From: Minthousia sp045628125
Lineage (GTDB): Bacteria > Bacteroidota > Bacteroidia > Bacteroidales > Bacteroidaceae
Assembly (NCBI GenBank): GCA_045628125.1
Contig: JAZQPA010000182.1
Location: 1-60,355 of the forward strand
DNA length: 60,355 nucleotides
Direction: 5' to 3'
The position numbers and the translations under genes are program-made. How positions within the stretch are numbered: position 1 is the first letter of the stretch; each line of letters opens with the position of its first letter. Shown in pieces: positions 51,635 through 60,197 of this stretch. Below the pieces are notes generated by a model that had not been told where the DNA came from, searched no databases, and worked only from the letters and a program-made list of their open reading frames with translations.

Positions 51635-52480
51635 ATGAAGAAGTTGGTTTGGGCTTTTTGTGCGTTAGTTATGCTAATGGCATGTAACGGGAACAAAACA
51701 CAGGTCACAGAGGATGAACAGATTGTAGTTCAAGATACAGTGGAGTCGGACACATTGGATTTGGCTGAGGCCGAGGAAGCCTTGCCTGCACGTGCTGATG
51801 AGCTGTTTGACGACTTTATCTTCAGTTTCTCTGCTGATAGTGCCGTTCAGCGTGTCCGTACATTTTTCCCCTTACCTTATACCGTAGATGGTGAAAAAAC
51901 AACGATCAAGAAAAAAGAGTGGGAGCATGACCCTTTGTTCTCAAACCGTGACTTTTACACTGTGATTTTTAACTCGGAGGATGAAATGCAATTGGAGAAG
52001 GATACGTCTCTGATTCAAGTCCGAGTGGAATTTCTGGATCTGCAGCAAAAGAAGGCAAAACGCTATCAGTTCAAGCGTTACCAGGGTATAGGAGTATGGT
52101 GCCTGTATGGAATAGAGGAGGATAATATGAACTCTGAATTGGATGCTTCTGAGTTCTTGGATTTCTATAAACAGTTTGCTTGTGATTCTATTTTCCAGCG
52201 TCAGCATGTGTCCGATCCTCTGAAGTTTGTCACTACCGACCCGGATGATGATTTTGGCGTGATAGAGACAACGTTGGAATTAGACCAATGGTTCGCTTTC
52301 CGCCCTCAACTTCCTGAGAATGAACTGACAAATGTGAACTATGGCCAAACTTATCCTGTGGGGCTGACAACCAAGACGTTATGTATTCATGGCTGCGATA
52401 ATGGAATTAACAACATCCTTTCTTTTGAGCGCCGTGACGGTCGTTGGATACTGGTGGCTTTCGAGGATACTAGCTATTGA
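51635..52480 (+). CDS. DUF4348 family lipoprotein
   Basis: A 281-residue lipoprotein (MKKLVWAFCALVMLMAC). The ATG at 51635 is preferred to the in-frame GTG directly before it. The mature protein has an acidic linker (about 25-50), then the DUF4348 domain (ADELFDDFIFSFSADSAVQRVRTFFPLPY). The family is known only from Bacteroidetes and has no assigned function. It is 10 bases upstream of murB, which hints at an envelope role. Confidence 0.8.
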   Translation: MKKLVWAFCALVMLMACNGNKTQVTEDEQIVVQDTVESDTLDLAEAEEALPARADELFDDFIFSFSADSAVQRVRTFFPLPYTVDGEKTTIKKKEWEHDPLFSNRDFYTVIFNSEDEMQLEKDTSLIQVRVEFLDLQQKKAKRYQFKRYQGIGVWCLYGIEEDNMNSELDASEFLDFYKQFACDSIFQRQHVSDPLKFVTTDPDDDFGVIETTLELDQWFAFRPQLPENELTNVNYGQTYPVGLTTKTLCIHGCDNGINNILSFERRDGRWILVAFEDTSY

Positions 52481-52490
52481 TTAATAGGAC

Positions 52491-53510
52491 ATGAAGGTAT
52501 ATCATAATCATTCACTGATAGAACATACTACTTTTGGCGTTGAGGCTGTGGCTGATACGTTTTTTGAATATGAATCCATAGACGAACTGGTTTCCTTTTT
52601 ACCCAGTTTGCGCGAGGCTCCCTTTTTGCACATCGGTGCAGGAAGTAATCTCTTGTTTACTAAATCATTTAAGGGAATAGTCCTGCATTCGGGATTGAAG
52701 GGTATCTCGGTCAAGGATGACGGAGAGACAGTATTGCTGAAAGCGTGTTCCGGAGAAGTATGGGATGATGTGGTGTCGTATGCTGTTGAGCATGGGTGGA
52801 GTGGCATGGAAAATCTTTCGCTGATTCCCGGTGAAGTCGGAGCCAGTGCCGTTCAGAATATCGGTGCTTATGGTGTGGAGGTGAAGGATCTGATTGTTGA
52901 AATGGAGGCTATGGAAATTTCCACGGGTCAGATTCATGTAATTCCCAATGAAGCATGTTGCTATGGGTATCGGCACAGCATCTTCAAGGATCAGTGGAAA
53001 GGCCGTTTTATTATTTTGTCAGTAACTTACCGGCTGAAAAAACATTTTGCTCCGAAACTGGATTATGGCAATATCCGAACTGAATTGGAACGTAAATTCG
53101 GAGATCACTATGAGGAATTACTCACACTCTCTCAATTGAGAGAAACGATTGTAGCCATCCGTAATGCCAAGTTGCCGGATCCAAAGGTGCTGGGAAATGC
53201 GGGTAGTTTCTTCATGAATCCGGTGATAAGCCGGGACCTTCATATGCTGTTGGAAAAAGCCGGATTCTCTATCCCGTTCTATGAGGTGGATGAGGATAGA
53301 GTGAAAGTTCCAGCCGGCTGGCTGATAGATCAGTGTGGCTGGAAAGGCATGAGGATGGGCAATGCTGGAGTTTATGAGAAACAGGCTTTAATTCTAGTAA
53401 ACCATGGAGGAGCCACGGGAGAGGAAATTGTAGCATTGAGCGATGCCATCTGTCTTGATGTAAAGTCAAAATTCGGAATTACAATCCGTCCAGAAGTGAA
53501 TTTTATATGA
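52491..53510 (+). CDS. murB: UDP-N-acetylenolpyruvoylglucosamine reductase
   Basis: A 339-residue FAD enzyme of peptidoglycan precursor synthesis. FAD-binding residues lie in HIGAGSNLLFT near 47 and LSLIPGEVGASAVQNIGAYGVEV near 113; the catalytic region includes YGYRHSIFK near 160 and LGNAGSFFMNPV near 230. Length and the YGYRxS motif indicate the E. coli-like type I MurB. It overlaps the next gene by 4 bases. Confidence 0.95.
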   Translation: MKVYHNHSLIEHTTFGVEAVADTFFEYESIDELVSFLPSLREAPFLHIGAGSNLLFTKSFKGIVLHSGLKGISVKDDGETVLLKACSGEVWDDVVSYAVEHGWSGMENLSLIPGEVGASAVQNIGAYGVEVKDLIVEMEAMEISTGQIHVIPNEACCYGYRHSIFKDQWKGRFIILSVTYRLKKHFAPKLDYGNIRTELERKFGDHYEELLTLSQLRETIVAIRNAKLPDPKVLGNAGSFFMNPVISRDLHMLLEKAGFSIPFYEVDEDRVKVPAGWLIDQCGWKGMRMGNAGVYEKQALILVNHGGATGEEIVALSDAICLDVKSKFGITIRPEVNFI

Positions 53511-54379
53511 AAATAACGCTTTTAGGAACCGGAACTTCGTGTGGCGTTCCACAGATAGGTTGTGAATGCGATGTGTGTAAGTCGCAGGATCCGCGTGATA
53601 AACGTTTGCGTTGCTCTGCTCTGGTAGAGGATGGCAGCAAGCGTATCCTGATTGATTGCGGACCAGATTTCAGGGAGCAGATGCTCCGTATAGATTTCGG
53701 CCCACTGGATGCGGTGCTGATAACCCATGAGCATTACGATCATGTGGGAGGGTTGGATGACCTTCGCCCTTTCAGTATTTTCGGTGATGTGGATGTTTAT
53801 GCTGAACAGTTCTGTATCGATCATTTGTTGGAACGGATTCCCTATTGCTTTACCCCGAAAGAGAAACGTTATCCAGGCGTGCCGTCCATTAATTTGTTGC
53901 CTTTAGAACCTCATGTCCCTATACGGATAGCATTGAAGCAACCAGCACAGATAGATGAACGCTATATGGAGAGCCGGATGCGTGACAAGCGTCAACGGGT
54001 TGTAGAGGAAAGACTGAAGGCTAAAGATTCGGATAAACCTCTGGAAATCATCCCTATCCGTGTGATGCATGCACAATTGCCCATTGTGGGCTTCCGGATG
54101 GGCAAGATGGCATACATCACAGACATGTCCTCTATTCCAGAAGAAGAATTTGCCTACTTGGAAGGAGTAGAAACCCTTATTGTGAATGGGCTCCGCCACA
54201 AACCTCACCGTAGCCACCAAACCATAGAGGAAGCGATGGCATTTTCAAAACGTGTAGGTGCAAGAGAAACTTACTTCATTCATATGTCGCATCATATTTT
54301 GCCTCATGCTCAAGAGGATGCTAATTTGCCAGAACATTTCCATCTGGCTTATGATGGACAGGTGATTATGATTCCATAA
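53507..54379 (+). CDS. MBL-fold metallohydrolase (PhnP-like)
   Basis: A 290-residue metallo-beta-lactamase fold protein. The start LLGTGTSCGVPQIGC is followed by a cysteine pair (CECDVC) that in PhnP binds an extra zinc. The metal motif is THEHYDHVGGLDDL near 70-80, and a late His block (HMSHHILPH) completes it. PhnP relatives are phosphodiesterases acting on cyclic phosphate sugars or nucleotides; the real substrate here is unknown. Coupled to murB by a 4-base overlap. Confidence 0.88.
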   Translation: MKITLLGTGTSCGVPQIGCECDVCKSQDPRDKRLRCSALVEDGSKRILIDCGPDFREQMLRIDFGPLDAVLITHEHYDHVGGLDDLRPFSIFGDVDVYAEQFCIDHLLERIPYCFTPKEKRYPGVPSINLLPLEPHVPIRIALKQPAQIDERYMESRMRDKRQRVVEERLKAKDSDKPLEIIPIRVMHAQLPIVGFRMGKMAYITDMSSIPEEEFAYLEGVETLIVNGLRHKPHRSHQTIEEAMAFSKRVGARETYFIHMSHHILPHAQEDANLPEHFHLAYDGQVIMIP

Positions 54380-54400
54380 AACCCTCAACTCTGTGGATTG

Positions 54401-54541
54401 TCAGAACGGCCCTTCCCCTTTGGGAGGGGTAGAACTTGCTGTGGATTTCTGTTTGGGTGTCTTTTTCTTTTTCTTCTTTTCCCATTCGGCTTTCCTTTTG
54501 AGGTAAGCCTCATAGTGATTCTCTAAGTAATTGTCTGCCAT
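54401..54541 (-). CDS. Small conserved-looking protein, 46 residues
   Basis: A minus-strand frame of 46 codons starts MADNYLENHYEAYLKRKAEW, followed by a run of seven Lys broken from a Pro/Ser/Thr tail ending KGEGPF. The N-terminal MADNYLE pattern resembles very small Bacteroidetes proteins that databases sometimes mislabel as dehydrogenase. A TACTTTTG -7 box lies 21-28 bases upstream on the same strand. No function is known. Its basic, helical nature would allow RNA or ribosome binding (speculative). Confidence 0.7.
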   Translation of the reverse strand: MADNYLENHYEAYLKRKAEWEKKKKKKTPKQKSTASSTPPKGEGPF

Positions 54542-54561
54542 AGTGCTTTCTTTTTGAGTTG

Positions 54562-54569
54562 CAAAAGTA
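54562..54569 (-). promoter_or_regulatory. -7 box for the 46-residue protein
   Basis: The minus strand reads TACTTTTG, 20 bases before the start codon at 54541. Confidence 0.5.
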
Positions 54570-54586
54570 CATAAAATCCAGGTATT

Positions 54587-54618
54587 TTTGGGTATTTGAA
54601 AAGAAAAGTGTATATTTG
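54587..54618 (+). promoter_or_regulatory. Promoter of hflX
   Basis: TTTG (54587-54590), 20 bases, then TATATTTG (54611-54618), 26 bases before the ATG at 54645. Confidence 0.65.
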
Positions 54619-54644
54619 TCGGAAATTACTTTGGATAATACTGA

Positions 54645-55910
54645 ATGAAAGAATTCGTTATATCGGAAGCTCAAACAGAAACCGCTATTCTGGTGGCGTT
54701 GATCACTCCTCAACAGGACGAAAGAAAGACCACAGAGTATTTGGATGAATTGGAGTTCCTGGCTGATACGGCAGGAGCTAAGACCATTCGTCGATATACT
54801 CAGCGGGTTGATGGCCCTAGTTCCATTACCTATGTGGGAAAGGGAAAATTGGAGGAGATTCGTGAGTTCATCGAACAGAAAGAAGATGAGGAAGACCCAG
54901 TGGGTATGGTAATCTTTGATGATGAACTGTCTGCCAAGCAGTTGAGAAACATTGAGCAGATCCTGAAAATAAAGATATTGGACCGTACATCGTTGATTTT
55001 GGATATTTTTGCCATGCGTGCACAGACGGCTAATGCCAAAACCCAGGTGGAACTGGCCCAAAACCGTTATATGTTGCCACGTCTGCAGCGTTTGTGGACA
55101 CACTTGGAACGCCAGGGTGGTGGATCCGGCGGCGGTGGCGGAAAAGGTATGGTGGGCCTTCGCGGTCCTGGTGAGACCCAGCTGGAGATGGACCGCCGTA
55201 TCATCCTGAACCGTATGGCTTTACTGAAAGAACGTCTGGCGGAGATTGATAAGCAGAAAACTACTCAGCGAAAGGGCAGAGGCCGATTGATTCGTGTGGC
55301 GCTGGTGGGTTATACCAATGTGGGTAAGTCTACTTTGATGAATGTGCTGGCAAAAAGCGATGTATTCGCAGAGAATAAGCTGTTTGCTACGCTGGATACA
55401 ACAGTCCGTAAGGTGATTATTGAAAATCTGCCATTCCTGTTGAGCGATACTGTCGGATTTATCCGTAAGTTGCCAACAGATCTGGTGGAGTCATTCAAGA
55501 GTACTTTGGACGAGGTTCGAGAAGCTGACTTGTTGTTGCATGTGGTTGACATCTCACATCCGGATTTTGAGGAACAGATTCAGGTTGTCAACAAGACACT
55601 GGCTGATTTGAAGTGCAGTGAAAAACCTCAGATGATCATCTTCAATAAGATTGATGCCTATACCTACGTGGAAAAGGCTGAAGATGACTTGACTCCGAAG
55701 ACAAAGGATAATATCACGCTTCCGGAACTGATGAAGACCTGGATGGCAAAACTGAACGAGAACTGTCTGTTCATTTCTGCCCGCGAAAAGACCAATATGG
55801 AGGAACTGAAAACCGTCATTTACCAGAAGGTGCGTGAACTGCATGTTCAAAAGTACCCATATAACGATTTCCTGTTCCAGAAGTATGATGAATCTGGTGA
55901 AATAGAATAA
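54645..55910 (+). CDS. hflX: Ribosome-associated GTPase HflX
   Basis: A 421-residue GTPase. The N-terminal HflX domain is followed by the glycine-rich hinge (GGSGGGGGKGMVGLRGPGE) near 165 and a coiled coil. The G domain has G1 GYTNVGKSTL near 224, G3 DTVGFI near 270, and G4 NKID near 336. HflX splits stalled ribosomes under stress. It has its own promoter and is followed by fumarase 23 bases later. Confidence 0.95.
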   Translation: MKEFVISEAQTETAILVALITPQQDERKTTEYLDELEFLADTAGAKTIRRYTQRVDGPSSITYVGKGKLEEIREFIEQKEDEEDPVGMVIFDDELSAKQLRNIEQILKIKILDRTSLILDIFAMRAQTANAKTQVELAQNRYMLPRLQRLWTHLERQGGGSGGGGGKGMVGLRGPGETQLEMDRRIILNRMALLKERLAEIDKQKTTQRKGRGRLIRVALVGYTNVGKSTLMNVLAKSDVFAENKLFATLDTTVRKVIIENLPFLLSDTVGFIRKLPTDLVESFKSTLDEVREADLLLHVVDISHPDFEEQIQVVNKTLADLKCSEKPQMIIFNKIDAYTYVEKAEDDLTPKTKDNITLPELMKTWMAKLNENCLFISAREKTNMEELKTVIYQKVRELHVQKYPYNDFLFQKYDESGEIE

Positions 55911-55933
55911 AAACTAATTAATAATATAATATT

Positions 55934-57583
55934 ATGGCAAACGTAGAATTTAAGTATGCTCCTATGTTCCAGACGGGCAAGGACACTACTGAGTATCGCC
56001 TGCTGACCAAGGAAGGTGTTACTGTAAGCGAATTTGAAGGCAAGAAAATTGTGAAAGTAAGCAAGGAGGCTCTGACCCTGCTGGCTCAGGAGTGTTTCCA
56101 CGATGTAGAGTTCAAACTGCGTCGTGAGCACAACTTGCAGGTTGCTAAGATCCTGACCGATCCTGAGGCTTCTGAAAACGATAAGTATGTGGCTCTGCAG
56201 TTCCTGCGTAACGCAGAGACCGCTGCCAAAGGCATTCTTCCTTTCTGCCAGGATACCGGTACTGCAATTATCCACGGTGAGAAGGGTCAGCAGATCTGGA
56301 CCGGATTTGAGGACGAGGAGGCATTGAGCAAGGGTGTATTCAATACCTTTACCCAGGACAACCTGCGTTACTCTCAGAACGCTCCTCTGAACATGTACGA
56401 TGAGGTAAACACTAAGTGCAACTTGCCAGCTCAGATTGATATTGAGGCTGTAGAGGGTGCTGAGTACCGTTTCATCTGCGTAGCTAAGGGTGGTGGTTCT
56501 GCTAACAAGACTTATTTCTACCCAATGACTAAGGCCTTGATCCAGAACGAGGGTACATTGCTGCCTTGGTTGGTTGAGGAAATCAAGCACTTCGGTACTG
56601 CTGCTTGTCCTCCATACCACATCTGTGTAGTTATCGGTGGTACTTCTGCAGAGAAGAACTTGCTGACTGTTAAGTTGGGTTCTATCAAGTATTATGATAA
56701 CCTGCCAACTACCGGTGATGAGACTGGTCGCGCATTCCGTGATCTGGACTTGGAGGAGAAGTTGTTGAAGGAGGTTTACCGCATCGGTCTGGGTGCACAG
56801 TTCGGTGGTAAATATCTGGCTCATGATATTCGTGTTATCCGCTTGCCACGTCATGGCGCTTCTCTGCCAGTGGGTATGGGTGTAAGCTGCTCTGCTGACC
56901 GTAATATCAAGGCAAAGATCAACGAGGATGGTATCTGGATTGAAAAGATGGATGAGAATCCTACAGAGTTGATTCCTGAGGAATTGCGTAACCCAGGTGA
57001 GGGTACTAAGGGTATCGAGATTGATCTGAATCAGGGTATCGACGCTGTACGTAAGGAACTGTCTAAGTATCCTGTTTCTACCCGTGTAAACCTGAAGGGT
57101 ACTATCATTGTAGCTCGTGATATCGCTCACGCTAAGCTGAAGGCTCGTCTGGATGCAGGTGAGGGTATGCCTCAGTACTTCAAGGATTATCCAGTATTGT
57201 ATGCTGGTCCTGCTAAGACTCCAGAAGGCTATCCTTGTGGTTCTATGGGCCCAACAACTGCTGGCCGTATGGACCCATACGTTGATGAGTTCCAGGCTAA
57301 TGGTGGCAGCTTAGTTATGATTGCTAAGGGTAACCGTGCACAGTGCGTAACCGATGCTTGCAAGAAGCATGGTGGTTTCTATCTGGGTACTATCGGTGGT
57401 GTTGCTGCTGTTCTGTCACAGACTTCTATCAAGAGCATCGAGTGTGTTGAGTTCCCAGAATTGGGTATGGAAGCAGTTTGGAAGATTGAAGTAGAGGACT
57501 TCCCTGCATTCATCCTGGTTGATGATAAGGGCAACGACTTCTTCAAGCAGTTGAAGCCTTGTGAGGGTTGCACCATTCTTTAA
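55934..57583 (+). CDS. Class I fumarate hydratase (Fe-S)
   Basis: A 549-residue fusion of the alpha and beta parts of iron-sulfur fumarases (FumA/FumB type). Signatures: LPFCQDTGTAIIHGEKG near 98, KGGGSANKTYFYPM near 185, CPPYHICVVIGGTSAEKN near 232, and in the C-terminal part GTIIVARDIAHAKLKARLDAGE near 395 and GPTTAGRMDPYVD near 438. It interconverts fumarate and malate and contains an oxygen-sensitive 4Fe-4S cluster. In this group it probably serves the reductive branch that makes succinate. Very strong codon bias suggests high expression. Confidence 0.94.
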   Translation: MANVEFKYAPMFQTGKDTTEYRLLTKEGVTVSEFEGKKIVKVSKEALTLLAQECFHDVEFKLRREHNLQVAKILTDPEASENDKYVALQFLRNAETAAKGILPFCQDTGTAIIHGEKGQQIWTGFEDEEALSKGVFNTFTQDNLRYSQNAPLNMYDEVNTKCNLPAQIDIEAVEGAEYRFICVAKGGGSANKTYFYPMTKALIQNEGTLLPWLVEEIKHFGTAACPPYHICVVIGGTSAEKNLLTVKLGSIKYYDNLPTTGDETGRAFRDLDLEEKLLKEVYRIGLGAQFGGKYLAHDIRVIRLPRHGASLPVGMGVSCSADRNIKAKINEDGIWIEKMDENPTELIPEELRNPGEGTKGIEIDLNQGIDAVRKELSKYPVSTRVNLKGTIIVARDIAHAKLKARLDAGEGMPQYFKDYPVLYAGPAKTPEGYPCGSMGPTTAGRMDPYVDEFQANGGSLVMIAKGNRAQCVTDACKKHGGFYLGTIGGVAAVLSQTSIKSIECVEFPELGMEAVWKIEVEDFPAFILVDDKGNDFFKQLKPCEGCTIL

Positions 57584-57594
57584 AATTGAACAAA

Positions 57595-58155
57595 ATGAAG
57601 GAAGTAAAAGAAATATTAGGCGAGGCTGAAGAAGCTATGGAGATGGCCATCATGTACTTGGATGAGCAGTTTGCTCATATCCGTGCAGGAAAGGCTAATG
57701 TCCGCATTCTGGATGGTATCCGTGTGAACTCTTATGGTTCCATGGTGCCAATCAACAATGTGGCAGCAGTAACCACTCCAGATGCTCGTACCATCGCTAT
57801 CAAGCCTTGGGACAAGAGTATGTTCCGTGCCATTGAGAAGGCAATTATGGATTCAGAAGTAGGTATTACTCCTGAGAATAATGGTGAGATTATCCGTTTG
57901 GGTATTCCTCCATTGACCGAGGAACGCCGTAAGTCGTTGGCAAAGCAGTGTGCAAAGGAAATGGAAACTGCTAAAGTCAGCATCCGTAATGCGCGTCGTG
58001 ACGGCTTGAACGAGCTGAAGAAATCTCAGAAGGACGGTCTGCCAGAAGATGCAGAAAAGGACGGTGAAGCTAAGTTGCAGAAGGTTCACGACAAGTTCGT
58101 AAAGAAAGTCGAGGACATGATGGCAGCTAAGGAAAAGGAAATCATGACCGTTTAA
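57595..58155 (+). CDS. frr: Ribosome recycling factor
   Basis: A 186-residue protein equal in length to RRF: IRAGKANVRILDGIRVNSYGS near 30, then IRLGIPPLTEERRKSLAK near 100 and SIRNARRDGLNELKK near 128. It separates ribosomal subunits after termination together with EF-G. The ATG at 57595 is chosen over an upstream one inside the fumarase gene. It overlaps rsgA by 1 base (TAATG). Confidence 0.96.
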   Translation: MKEVKEILGEAEEAMEMAIMYLDEQFAHIRAGKANVRILDGIRVNSYGSMVPINNVAAVTTPDARTIAIKPWDKSMFRAIEKAIMDSEVGITPENNGEIIRLGIPPLTEERRKSLAKQCAKEMETAKVSIRNARRDGLNELKKSQKDGLPEDAEKDGEAKLQKVHDKFVKKVEDMMAAKEKEIMTV

Positions 58156-59093
58156 TGCGAGGACTGGTAATCAAAAATACTGGAAGTTGGTATCAGGTGT
58201 TGACCGATGAGGGCAATACTGTAGATTGCAAAATCAAGGGCAACTTCCGGTTGAAAGGAATACGTAGCACCAACCCGGTGGCGGTTGGTGACTACGTTTC
58301 CATTGTTATGAATGAAGAGGGTACAGCATTCATAACAGAAATTGAGGACCGGAGGAATTATATCATCCGGAAATCAACCAATTTAAGTAAACAAAGCCAT
58401 ATCATTGCCGCTAATGTGGATATGGCATTACTGGTGGTCACAGTGGCACGCCCAGAGACGTCGACAACTTTTATTGATCGTTTTCTGGCTGGAGCAGAGG
58501 CTTATAGAATTCCTGTGACCATATTATTTAACAAGGTGGATACCTTATCTGATGAAGAAAAGGTTCTACTGGATGGTTTGATACATCTGTATACTGTTAT
58601 CGGATATCCTTGCTATGCAATTTCGGCACTGAAGGATCAAGGTTTACAGCCTGTCCGTGATTTGCTGACCGGTAAGACTACATTGCTGAGTGGTAACTCC
58701 GGAGTGGGCAAGTCGACTTTCATCAATGCTATATTACCGCATTTGGAATTGCGTACGGCTGAGATTTCTGATATTCACCAGACAGGTATGCATACCACGA
58801 CATTTAGCGCCATGTATCCGTTGGAAGATGGAGGTTGGCTGATTGATACTCCCGGTATCAAAGGATTTGGAACCTTTGATATGGAAGAGGAAGAGGTAGG
58901 ACATTATTTTAAAGAGATCTTTAAAATCTCAGCTGAGTGTAAATATAATAATTGTACGCATACCCATGAACCAGGTTGTGCCGTACGTCGGGCCGTTGAA
59001 GACCATTACATAAGTTTATCCAGATATACATCGTATCTAAGTATGCTGGAGGACAAAGAAGAAGGTAAGTATCGGTCCGGAATGAAAAGATAA
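58155..59093 (+). CDS. rsgA: Ribosome small subunit-dependent GTPase A
   Basis: A 312-residue circularly permuted GTPase. An OB fold (about 1-75) precedes G4 NKVD near 126, then G1 SGNSGVGKST near 182 and G3 DTPGIKGFG near 232. The zinc finger near 270 reads CKYNNCTHTHEPGC. It matures the 30S subunit. Translational coupling with frr makes a small ribosome-biology cluster together with hflX. Confidence 0.96.
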   Translation: MRGLVIKNTGSWYQVLTDEGNTVDCKIKGNFRLKGIRSTNPVAVGDYVSIVMNEEGTAFITEIEDRRNYIIRKSTNLSKQSHIIAANVDMALLVVTVARPETSTTFIDRFLAGAEAYRIPVTILFNKVDTLSDEEKVLLDGLIHLYTVIGYPCYAISALKDQGLQPVRDLLTGKTTLLSGNSGVGKSTFINAILPHLELRTAEISDIHQTGMHTTTFSAMYPLEDGGWLIDTPGIKGFGTFDMEEEEVGHYFKEIFKISAECKYNNCTHTHEPGCAVRRAVEDHYISLSRYTSYLSMLEDKEEGKYRSGMKR

Positions 59094-59110
59094 ATTTTTT
59101 ATGAAATGAG

Positions 59111-59476
59111 ATGGCTCTTCATAATGAGTTAGGAAAGGCCGGGGAGAATGCGGCTGTTGAATTCCTCCAACGTAAAGGATATGTTATTAGACATAGAAAT
59201 TGGAAATGCGGTAGAAAAGAATTGGATATAGTTGCCAGTCATAATGGTGTCTTGATTATTGTTGAGGTGAAAACTAGAAATAACAACTGTTTTGGATCGC
59301 CTATTGATGCTGTTACAGACACAAAGATTAAACGCATAATGATGGCTGCCAATGCGTATGTGAAATTTTTTCGTATGGATTGCCCAGTAAGGTTTGACAT
59401 ATTGTCTGTAATAAATACTACGCATGGTTTCTCTGTGGAACATGTAGAAGATGCTTTTGCTTCTCCGATCTGGTGA
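59111..59476 (+). CDS. YraN/UPF0102 family nuclease-fold protein
   Basis: A 121-residue protein with the restriction-endonuclease-like core of the UPF0102 family: GKAGENAAVEFLQRKGY, NWKCGRKELDIVA, then VEVKTRNN, giving the E-x-D and E-x-K acidic pattern of PD-(D/E)XK nucleases. The role of the family is unclear. An upstream ATG at 59101 gives only two codons. It sits 17 bases after rsgA and 19 bases before birA, probably in one transcript. Confidence 0.88.
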   Translation: MALHNELGKAGENAAVEFLQRKGYVIRHRNWKCGRKELDIVASHNGVLIIVEVKTRNNNCFGSPIDAVTDTKIKRIMMAANAYVKFFRMDCPVRFDILSVINTTHGFSVEHVEDAFASPIW

Positions 59477-59495
59477 TTTGGATCTTTACTGTAAT

Positions 59496-60197
59496 ATGAA
59501 TTATCCTTGGATAGAATATATACGATTGACTGAAACTGATTCGACCAATACACAAGCAAAACTGCTGGCCGGTGACAAGGAAATCACCTTGGTGTGTGCT
59601 GAGTTTCAGGCAAAGGGTCGAGGTCAGATCGGTAATTCTTGGGAAAGCGAGTATGGGCAGAATTTATTGTTTAGCCTTTTTTTGCATCCCAATTATGTGG
59701 TTGCCAATGAGCAATTTTTCTTATCTCAGGCAATATCGTTGGCTATTCAACAATCATTGGCTGAAATCCTGAATACGAATGACGTATGTATCAAGTGGCC
59801 TAATGATATATATTGGAAGGATAAGAAAATTTGTGGAATATTGATAGAAAACACGTTGGTTGGAAAAAAAATAGAAGGATCGACTATTGGTGTTGGACTT
59901 AATGTAAACCAAATAATCTTTAAGAGTAGTGCACCGAATCCTGTATCTATGAAGCAGATTTGTGGTGTAGATGTGGATAGACTTAATGTCTTAAGACAGA
60001 TTGTGACCCGATTCTATGGATATCTGGATAGAATAAAATTGCATGATGTACAACCGATAGTCTCTGATTATTTTGAAAATTTATACCGGAAAGAAGGCTA
60101 TTTCTCTTACAGAGATAAGTCTGGAGAGTTTAAGGCAAAAATAGTAGATGTGGAACCAATGGGGCATCTGGTGTTGTGCGACGAACAGGGCCAGTAA
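59496..60197 (+). CDS. birA: Biotin--[acetyl-CoA-carboxylase] ligase, C-terminally interrupted
   Basis: A 233-residue class I biotin ligase without an N-terminal DNA-binding domain. Motifs: LTETDSTNTQAK near 9, AEFQAKGRGQIGNSWES near 37 (the biotinyl-AMP loop, GRGQxGNxW), and IKWPNDIYWKDKKICGILIE near 95. The frame stops at TAA (60195-60197) after DEQGQ. Read past that stop, the same frame gives RKYAFKEVEYII and then TAA at 60234, which is the usual end of Bacteroidetes BirA. So the gene appears to carry a premature stop removing about 12 residues of the last beta strand. This may be a real mutation or a sequencing error. Confidence 0.9.
   Translation: MNYPWIEYIRLTETDSTNTQAKLLAGDKEITLVCAEFQAKGRGQIGNSWESEYGQNLLFSLFLHPNYVVANEQFFLSQAISLAIQQSLAEILNTNDVCIKWPNDIYWKDKKICGILIENTLVGKKIEGSTIGVGLNVNQIIFKSSAPNPVSMKQICGVDVDRLNVLRQIVTRFYGYLDRIKLHDVQPIVSDYFENLYRKEGYFSYRDKSGEFKAKIVDVEPMGHLVLCDEQGQ

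Noticed and set aside
54405..54430. C/G-rich hairpin as terminator of the MBL hydrolase gene
   Set aside because: It can form an 8-bp stem but has no T-run after it and lies inside the 46-residue coding frame.
55847..57130. A 427-codon open frame antisense to hflX end and the fumarase gene
   Set aside because: It mirrors a highly expressed gene with strong codon bias, has no family motif, no promoter and an implausible composition. The fumarase on the plus strand explains the DNA.
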